Positions 55,698 to 64,000 of a stretch of 64,000 bases of DNA are shown piece by piece. Where the stretch lies: the NCBI GenBank assembly GCA_029964075.1, contig CM057147.1:16265513-16329512 (forward strand). The letters run 5' to 3'. The DNA comes from Patiria pectinifera (Eukaryota > Echinodermata > Asteroidea > Valvatida > Asterinidae). The translations under genes and the position numbers were made by a program. Each line of letters begins with the position of its first letter. Position 1 is the stretch's first letter. The notes under the pieces are model-generated. The model did no database searches. It worked only from the letters and a program-made list of their open reading frames with translations, and was not told the origin of the DNA.

Positions 55698-57679
55698 GGG
55701 CAATTCCACGGTAACGGAAGGACGTTTTCACTCATTAAACAAAATTTCAAATGTGCGTATCACAGACACTGTTCATAGTTACAGCAAACATATGTCACAA
55801 TTGCATTGCTATAATGCTACCTTCAATTTCCACACTTTTGGGGGGCATGAATGACTCCCGTTTATGAATTATGAATATTAATGAGGTCGGTAACGGAAGG
55901 ACGGTAAAACGGACAAGGGTTTTCCAACTTACTCGCGTTTTGCGTAAACTCTGTGAATTTTATGGGGCAATTATATTTTAAAGGTAGGAAATGGAATCCC
56001 TGAAGCTTTATCTATACTATACCGCCTTTCATTTGACTTTAAGTGTTTCGGTAATATAATTACAACGTTTTAAGCAGATTATAATTTGGTAACGGAAGGA
56101 CGGTAACGGAAGGACAAAAGGTTTACTCAATTATAGCATGAAAAAAATGTGAATTTACACTAATTATACAAGTGAAATAAATTGCTGAAATGTGTAACTG
56201 AATGTGAAATCAACAATATGCAGACCTGGCATAAATAATTATACCCAAGAAACTATTGAGATAACGATAGAAGCCTGCTAATTAATGATAACTAAAGAAA
56301 AACGAAAACAACCCAAAACACATAATTCACGAACACAGGACTACTACAGAAACAGACTTCAAACCCATCACCTCAATCCTTAAAAGTTTAAATACACAGT
56401 ATTTGAGCACTTGAGTGTATTGGTTACATGTTCACCAACAACTTTTAATAATAATACCGGTAGGTTCAGTGGTTTACCTAAAGGGTGAGGGGGGGGGGGG
56501 ACGACCAGCCTACATGTACATGTACATTTAAGGTAAAAACATCTACCGGTAGAACTGATGGCTTCAGTTAGGTGTTGCTTTTAATTGAACTCTAAAATCA
56601 ATGTTTGAAATCAAATTACAATGATTTAGAATAGTAACAATTAATTTATAAACATCCAAACTGAAATTGTTTACTTGGGCATAATTTGTCAAAGATTGCA
56701 CCTCACATGTCTTACACATGTAAATTGAATGAAAGTGCCCCAAAGTACCGGTACTTTCTGCAATCTCATTTTTGACTTAATTTGCTTCTGGAATGGCTTC
56801 ACAGAATTCGTATCTTTCTCTATTGTCCACGAATGCTGATGGCAGCTACTTTATGATTTGATTTTCTGCAACAACTCCATACATGTGCAAGTACCGGTAC
56901 ATCGGCATGTACATGTACATTGTACATGTTGTACATGCCTGTGCCTTCCTTTGTAATAAACACCTTGCCCTGCTTATCCCGCTTTTGTGAAGGTGGGTCA
57001 CATGAATGTCCTTTCAATGCTCATTATACATGCATGTATTTGCACTGATTTTCATTTTTCAAACATGAGCGCAAATGTCGTAACATTTGATAAAAAATAT
57101 GATTTGTCCTTCCGTTACCGTCCTTCCGTTACCAATTTGGTAACGGAAGGACGTGATTTAATTAATTGTAATTAAAAAACGAGAAGTACAGCTGTGTCAG
57201 TTATAATGTCATATTGAAGGCCTACCTAAACTTGCTTTGCACAATAACTTTCAATGCATTCATACAGCAAGTTTTAAAAATAAATTAAAAATATGTATTT
57301 TTTCGGTAACGGAAGGACATTTTCGAAGGCTGAAATATTAGAAGTCACTGAAGCGAAACAAATTACGCAAAATGTTAAAAACAAGTTTTAGTCGGTTTTT
57401 CAAGACCAATACTTTCTCATGACAGAAGCTGATGGCATTAGTACATATTTTTGTGTGTGTATTGGTAGAATACTTTCATATCACTATTAATCACATTTTT
57501 AGGATTAAAACAGGATTATTACATAATCCTATTTTTTGGTACCGAAATGTATAAAAAATTAAATTCCGAATTCAAATCTTGAAAATATAGACTTTTAGCT
57601 TTCATTTGATGCCAAATTTGTTTAAGTCACATGTATTTGAATTTTTTGGTGTCATGTCCACTTTGGTGTGGAATTGCCC
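55698..57679. mobile_element. 1,982-bp element with 12-bp ends and eight GGTAACGGAAGGAC boxes
   Basis: Perfect terminal inverted repeat GGGCAATTCCAC at 55698-55709 and its inverse at 57668-57679, flanked by TAAG on both sides. Inside, the 14-mer GGTAACGGAAGGAC occurs at 55710, 55889, 56088, 56102, 57139 and 57305 on the plus strand. It occurs at 57106 and 57120 on the minus strand. No transposase frame, so the element is non-autonomous. Confidence 0.8.
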
Positions 57680-57827
57680 TAAGGTGTTTCACAGTAATAT
57701 GAAACAGAAAAACAACAACTTTATTGACTCAATTTTTCAAGTCGTACGTTTCCTTTTGTCACCACAGTCCTGAAAATTACAGCGTTTTTCCTTGTTTTCA
57801 TGATTTGCATTGCTGTTTTTTACAGTG

Positions 57828-57935
57828 CCACTGACCTCAACACTTGATGATATCTACCAGTACAAATTGATGGTTGACAAACTGAATTCATCAGAACACA
57901 GTTTGCTGCAGGACATTTTTTTCAGGGAATTTAAA
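57828..57935 (+). other. Possible unassigned exon
   Basis: TTTTTTACAG|TGCC acceptor followed by an open frame PLTSTLDDIYQYKLMVDKLN... to a stop after FREFK. It looks protein-like but is not linked to a neighbour exon by phase. It may be chance. Confidence 0.2.
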
Positions 57936-58309
57936 TAATTGACCTCATTTGTTGGGGATAAAAACTGTGTCATTGTGGCAAAGTTGGTGATATTAAAAAA
58001 AAAATATATATTTTGTTGCTCCAGGAAAATAAACATGATAAGTTGGCCATCGTGCACATTACGGTATGTTGTAATGTATGCTTGTACATTGTATGCCTGA
58101 TACATGTATGCAATGGCTCCACCAACAAATTAATTAATGGGTTTTATTTGTTTAGCTATCTCATTTGAAAGTTAACCCTTCTCTGTGCAAACACAAATTC
58201 TGTGCTAAGTAGTCCTTTCAGTCAAAATCAATCAAGTGATTGTTTTCAACAGTTAAGACCTCCCAGCGTACACAAAGCAGGATTGACTGGCTGTGTCTGT
58301 TTATATGTA

Positions 58310-58560
58310 TAGGTACAGGTATGCTTTGACTCCTGATCAGAGGGTCAGGGGTTCAAATCCAGCTGCTGGCCATATGTTGTGTCCCTGGGCAAGCCACTTC
58401 ATCCCTACTTTGTCTCTCTCCACCCAGGAGTATAAAAGGCTACCAGCATTAGCTGGGCTGGATGGACTGGTATCCCTTCAGGAGGAAATAGAAATATTCT
58501 CAGTCGTTTCATGCTACTGAAACCGGAGATAAATGCTGGCCTGATGGGCCACATTGGCTC
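58310..58560 (+). mobile_element. tRNA-derived SINE
   Basis: B box GGTTCAAATCC after GATCAGAGGGTCAGG, then the shared core CTCTCTCCACCCAGGAGTAT. Its body matches the antisense copy at 11565-11817 through GAAATATTCTCAGTCGTTT. Confidence 0.7.
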
Positions 58561-58962
58561 GTGACAGACTTTCCTTTTTTGAACATTTCCAAATCCTTAA
58601 AATCCCTTGAAGGATTTAACAGGATTGAGGACGGTTTCTACTTTCCATTTTTACAAGGGATTTTGGATTCATCCTTGTCCGTATGAAAGTCGGTGTAATT
58701 ATATTCTACTGGAGGGATTTAAAACGTCATTTTCTTTCTATTTTTTATCCCTCAGATTGCGAAGATCGGTCAGGATGAGTTGATGACAGCTCCATTGCCC
58801 CCTGAACTTGTAGGTGGACTGTATTTAATTGACTAAATCTCAAGATTCTGAATCAAGGAGAAATAAAGAAAGTGCAGCTGTGAAGCAAGGACATCAGGGA
58901 CATCGTTTACCCTCGCCCATTGGATATATTTTTAGCCCGACTCATCTAGTATTAGACTGCAG

Positions 58963-59024
58963 ACTAGCGGTATCCCATTCCATGCCATCACCATGGTGTT
59001 GTCACAGAGACAGAGAGAGGAACT
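58963..59024 (+). CDS. PAFAH1B1: PAFAH1B1 (LIS1) first coding exon; gene continues beyond the window
   Basis: LIS1 is a WD40 protein that regulates cytoplasmic dynein and is the non-catalytic subunit of PAF acetylhydrolase 1B. Acceptor GACTGCAG ends at 58962; 30 nt of 5' UTR are followed by ATG at 58993. The frame MVLSQRQREEL matches the start of the LisH region of LIS1 (one conservative difference, Glu for Asp, from human). It is cut after the second base of the Leu codon by a GTAAGT donor. The short exon and its phase match the vertebrate gene. No later LIS1 exon (rest of the LisH, coiled coil, WD40 repeats) is found up to 64000. Confidence 0.8.
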
Positions 59025-59604
59025 GTAAGTATGCACAGTCGTTGAATTTGTTTTTCTTCAAAATGGCAAGTTGCATATTCAGCAGACGGGGACCTGGAGT
59101 GCTCTGAAACGTGTAAAACTAAATCAGGCAATCTTTACTCACTCTTTAGCTAGCAAATTTCTCCAAACATTCCATTGAGCAAAGAAAAGGTCCTCAGTAT
59201 TTCACCAACCAAGTTTGCAGACTCAATTCAATTTTTGAAGGAGACATTTCTTCAGTATTTTGCACATGGGAGGGAAGTCAAGTGATTTCAAAATGGGGCT
59301 AAAGTCCAACCACAGTCCACCTATTTGAAAAGATTGACCTCTTCATTCAGTGTCATTAGTCAGGTGGCTGACTATGGAGAAATGTGGAGACTAGTTCCCA
59401 GTTCATGCCACATGTTTCTTTTGGCACGGTTGATTGATACAGTACTGAAGTGGTGTTGGACTGGTTGTTGCAAGCGCCAGTCTATTTTCTTGTATTGCAT
59501 GTCTTCAATACCTTAAGTTTTGGGACTCTCATGTACACAATATTGATGAGAGTTCCAAGTTTTCGGACTACAAATTCAGTTGCTTGACTCTTAAGTCATA
59601 TAAA

Positions 59605-59925
59605 GCCTTTTCACACTACAGCCTCTCAACCGGGGTTTAACTCAACCCTGGGCATGCTGGGCGTACCCTGTGCCGCCCCGGGTTGAATTTTCGATTTTTC
59701 GACCCTGCATTGTTTCACACTTGTTCTGTACAAATCAAGTTTATTTTGCTCAGTTACTACCCTTTTGAACCAGGGACGAGCGTTTCAATCCGGGTTAAAA
59801 ACTCAACCCTGGTCTAGAGTATGGTTGAGTTCAACCCAGGACGAAATTAATCTTAGGGTTGATACAGCCTGGGTTGGCGCAGGGTTGAACATTTTCAAGT
59901 GTGAAACGCGTCAACCCCATAAGTT
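59605..59925. mobile_element. MITE built on CAACCCTGG words (LIS1 intron)
   Basis: Left TTTTCACACTACAGCCTCTC with GGGTTTAACTCAACCC, right GGGTTGAACATTTTCAAGTG then TGTGAAACGC. Inverted CTCAACCCTGG/CCTGGGTTG words lie throughout. Confidence 0.55.
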
Positions 59926-60389
59926 TAATACTGTAATACTAGTGTGTGCTTAACTGACAGTTGCACTGATATTTTGGATTGTGGGGTCTGTGCTGTGCCT
60001 CATTGAGTAAACTGTTGAGAAACAACTTGGCGTTATTTTCACAGTACGATGTTCACCTCATGCAAAGATTCTACAGGGTTGTGGACATCAGTTGAACATC
60101 AGAACAATTGCACCATTCACATGAGAACAAGCTCACTTTGTTTTTGTTGTGAGCCAGTGAAGGACACCCATGTGGTCCTGTAGAGTAAACCTGCCCCGTA
60201 ATCTTCAACTGAATGTCCACTAACTCATTCCGCGAGCGATGCATTTGAGAAAAAGTGCAATAGCACATGGCAGCAAAAGTGCCCTTCATGTCTTTCAGCA
60301 ACAGAAATAACTGCTTGAGATACATGTAGGCCTACTTAGGGCTCTCCCATAGAAAACGAATATTGTAATATTCGATCATCAGTCGAATA

Positions 60390-60575
60390 CAGTCGACTCT
60401 CGTTAGTACAAACTCTGTTAATACAAATTTTGGTTATAACAAACATAAAGCCTTGGTTCCGACTGTGCATTTATGTACACAATGAATGGGACTGATGTTC
60501 CTCTTAATACAAAATTCTGATATAACAAACAATTTGGCTAGATCCGAACGAGTTTGTATTAACGAGACTCGACTG
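60390..60575. mobile_element. Tigger/pogo-type MITE, 186 bp with TA flanks
   Basis: Ends CAGTCGACTCTCGTTAGTAC and the inverse of CAGTCGAGTCTCGTTAATAC, each next to TA. Ends of this form are typical of pogo/Tigger elements. Confidence 0.75.
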
Positions 60576-60889
60576 TACTACAATACTTTTTTACCGCTTT
60601 GAATATTCGAAAACAAACAACACACATACACACAAGACTGTGATGTGACTGTATCATAAAGTTGCAGCATTTTATTGTCTGGTGCCCCCTTTTTTTGTCG
60701 ACAGTAACTTTTTTGTCGACAGCTGTTCATTGTTTCTATCCTATTAGCAGGTTAATTAAAGCCCTTAACAGCAGTCCTCCTGATTTGAGGCGTGCGATCA
60801 CACCCCCACACCATCGCACACCTACCGGTACATGTAAAACCTTCCCGAGGAGTGAGAATAATTGCACGCCTGAATTTCCCTGGACCACA

Positions 60890-60945
60890 GATCACACACC
60901 TAGAAAATCACACACCTAGAGAAAACACACGCCTAGAAAAATCCA
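60890..60945. repeat. Short tandem repeat, CACACACCTAGAAAAT-like unit
   Basis: About three 17-18-bp units. Confidence 0.5.
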
Positions 60946-60989
60946 GGTGTGCCTTTTCCCACACGCCTGTGATTTTCAAATCAGAAGGA

Positions 60990-63530
60990 CTGTAACAGTT
61001 ATAAAATACTTAATGCAAAACACTCTGTTGATCGCCTCGCGCAACTTTTAACTGGCGCACTCTGAATGAACTTTTAGACCGGTGCAGAATGCAGTTGCTC
61101 TGACAGCTTCGAATATCCGAATATTAAGTGAAAACAGTTTTGAGTAATCGAATATTAAAGTATTTGAAAAGAACAGCCCTAACTTATGGTCACGCGTTAT
61201 CAAGCGCCTCAATTTCCTTCAAGACAAGGTCATTCACAATAGTCCATTCTCTCCAAATTACATGTACACGCATACATGTGTACAAAGGGATAACAGTTTA
61301 TTCAGTAATAACGCCACATTTATAGAAACATTAGGGTGTGGTTGTCTAAACTCAAGGCAATTTTGTCAAAATACAATTTTGTTTTGGGTTTTGGTTTTTA
61401 TATGTGTACATAGCAAAATATTTGAATTACGGTAGTACGTTCCGGTACATGTATGTAAATCAAGAATTAAAATTATCATTTGCAGCCTTGTATAATATTT
61501 TTTGACAGGCAATGCAACTTTTTCTCGGATCAGCTGATTTCCTCTTTTTATTCCCAGTTCTGTTATTCAAAATAGAAAATCACCGTACAAAGTCTTCTGA
61601 ATTTTGGAATTTCCTCTCTTTTTGTGAATGTCCAGTTGCATGCCTATCTTGATTTTATTTTTTTTTGTATTAATTCCAATGGCACTACCTGTAGTTTACA
61701 TAGTGACATCAGTTCAACCATCTAGTGTGGCATGTGATGTATGTGAACTTGACACTTTGGCCCTTTGTCATATATACATTTGTTTACTTACTGAATTCCT
61801 TGCATTGGTGATTGTACACAATCAGGATTTCCCAAACTACTATTCCTCAAAGTGTACGTATTAATACTAGAATTTTTGGAAATTGATAAATAAATTCACA
61901 CCTTTTTTTAGGGGGGGGGGGGGCAGATATGATTTTACTTCCAATTCATCAATGTACCGGTATCATGTATTTTTGCCATGATTTTTGTACTACCGGGGGA
62001 ATGGGCCTACCGGTATATCTTCAAAATTGAGTATCAAGTTAGTCAACAGAGAAATGTGGCGTGACAAAAAATGTGACATCAAGAGATGTGGTTGTGTTCA
62101 TTTTCTGTTGATGATAGGCAAGCATTGTATTGCCTTTATGATAGAAATTGGAATCAGAAGGAAATGTTCAAATCAGAAAAAAAATCAGATGGTACTTTTT
62201 ATACAGTCTGTACACTGACACACCAGTATTCACAATTCAGACACAGCTTTACCTTGAAGTCTGTTTCTTGAGCAACTGTTTACACTTGCATTTATGTACT
62301 TAAAAGTTTCAAGGATGTACAAATGGCATGCACTAAAAAATCTGTTTGATTTTATTAACAGTACATACATGTACATGTACATACATGTGTAACTGTATAG
62401 TACTACATTGTATACACACTTGTTCATGTAAATTGGTCTGCCTGCTTTGTTGGCACTTGTACATGTTCCTCATAAATTGAGTACCGTACATGTACTGTAT
62501 GGCCGTAAAATTTCATGGCTTCCCAAATATGCAATCCCATGTGCCAGTAGATGAACCTAACAGTAACACTACAGAGTGCAAAGTACATGAACATACTGTG
62601 CAGTAGCACAGCATCGAAAGATAGTGGATGGTTTGACAAAGGCCTGGTTTATTTTAATCTGTCTGAAAGTGAAAGATAAATGTGTCGGTGGACTGTATTA
62701 AAATTAAGAAGCATTTGATCGAAGTTGTCTAATGTTGAGCACTGGAGTACATGTACTGGTACATGTACATGATACATCCATGTACACATTCATGTGCCTC
62801 GAATGTCACATTGGTCAGTCTGATAATTTATTTCAAAACGTTGGATTTGGACTGCAGTTTATTTCATAGTTACCGATACTGACATTTTATACTGGTTTGA
62901 AACAAATCTGATCATTTTGAGGCTATACAGGGTACATGTACCGTAAATGTAGTTGGCAAGCTTTGTATTTTAAAAAGGTGTTATTGATATGGTAAATCTC
63001 TGACCAACAAATGTAAACATCATCACAATTTTGGAGCTAATTTAAAATTCAGAAAATGTTCTAGCACCCACTGTATTAACTAAAAATGAAATCAAATTTA
63101 GAATTGGGGTACATTTTGGAAATTGCTTTTTTACTCATTATATTTATTGACATGTACCGGTACATATGTATGGAATTCACTTCTTGATTGCTAATAAGGC
63201 CTAATACTTTTACTTTTTTCCATCATTCATTTTTGGTCAGTAATTTACTTCCATCAGAATTCGCCATTTAAAAACACATTAAAAATGCATTGATTTTTAC
63301 TAACATTGATACACACGACTTCACAGAATATTTCATTAGCACACATACATGTACGATGTCTTTTCGGTTTATTGATACAGAGAGTGCAGTTTTCCAGCTT
63401 TGCAAAACAGGGTTTTCATGTACAAATTGGATGACAATTGATCCTTACAACAGTCTACATGTATACGTGTGTGTGGATATGCGGATAATAGCCACATACA
63501 AAATCACATTCAAATTTTATTCCGTCTGGT
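60990..63530. other. LIS1 intron rich in TACATGTACA and ACCGGTAC words
   Basis: No gene seen. Self-complementary words built on ACATGTAC and TACCGGTA recur here and from about 56450 onward. Confidence 0.5.
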
Positions 63531-63539
63531 CACATATGG

Positions 63540-63655
63540 TTTTCCGGCGCGCCGGTGACAACGTGGAGTGAGTCATGGCGTTGGCATGTGCCAAGTGCAT
63601 CTTGAGCAGGTACGAACCGCGATGCGCCGTCGTCGTTTGCCGCGCGGGGAATTAA
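63540..63655 (+). other. GC-rich island in AT-rich intron
   Basis: Contains the palindrome CCGGCGCGCCGG and many CpGs. A frame ATGGCGTTGGCATGTGCC ends at a possible donor (AGCAG|GTACGA). It could be an alternative promoter or exon; there is no homology support. Confidence 0.25.
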
Positions 63656-64000
63656 TTACATACACCCAATGGGTCTGAACTGCAGACAAGCTGTGCAAAA
63701 TCTTGATCAATGAAAGAGAGACACATGTATTGCATGTACACATACATGTACATGTTCAAGTAGTACAAATCTGGGTGTGCGTCGAAGGCCTGTAGTATTG
63801 TACTGCACAGTATGTGGGTCATTGTGAATTGTACAACCGCTCACAAAGCTTAAGTTCGATAACCCGCAGAGCTACATGTAGACAATTTCCTGGCTTTGTT
63901 GAAAACCACAACAGGCATTCAGAAATACATGTATACAAATGGAAGTTTAAAAATGTATGTAAATGATGTTTCTGTGTGCATCCACAATACAAGATTGATA

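Overview
The window is metazoan nuclear DNA: spliced genes with GT-AG introns, many short DNA transposons and SINEs, and no bacterial features. Frequent words such as TAGGCCTAGG and the mix of MITEs suggest a marine invertebrate deuterostome, most likely an echinoderm. That placement is inferred from composition, not from a marker gene. Three conserved genes can be read, and between the first two lies a block of decayed mobile-element-like genes.

Layout. (1) 1-1659: upstream DNA with a 457-bp fold-back element and a possible non-coding first exon. (2) 1700-20806 (+): complete EIF3C gene, 20 coding exons joining in frame to 1,139 codons. It has an unusual Glu/Ser/Lys repeat in exon 12, an RGG-rich tail in exon 19 and a tiny last exon. 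Its introns hold many MITEs, including a family flanked by TTAA with CCCTAA termini that looks piggyBac-like, plus SINEs, a tRNA-like sequence and a 136-bp minisatellite. (3) 20807-25200: 3' flank, a perfect-looking hairpin MITE and a ~118-bp minisatellite. (4) 25200-41700: about 16 kb of degenerate, repeatedly duplicated gene fragments: a P-loop ATPase-like remnant, three copies of a CxC5-like cysteine-cluster ORF, zinc-finger/MULE-like fragments, HECT-like fragments, ~106/148-bp arrays and a five-copy ~197-bp coding-type array. (5) 42990-49689 (-): complete METTL16 gene in 7 coding exons, 714 codons. (6) 49700-58960: intergenic DNA rich in terminal-inverted-repeat elements, with a CpG- and NRF1/YY1-motif-rich candidate promoter near 52.9-53.6 kb. 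(7) 58993-59024 (+): first coding exon of PAFAH1B1 (LIS1); the rest lies beyond the window. (8) 59025-64000: LIS1 intron with MITEs and many TACATGTACA/ACCGGTAC words.

How the genes relate: EIF3C (translation initiation), METTL16 (RNA m6A methylation) and PAFAH1B1 (dynein regulation) are independent housekeeping genes. METTL16 and PAFAH1B1 are divergent neighbours here, as they are in human 17p13.3, so this looks like an old conserved linkage. The 25-41.7 kb block is accessory DNA made of mobile-element-like coding modules amplified as segments of about 4.4-6.1 kb.
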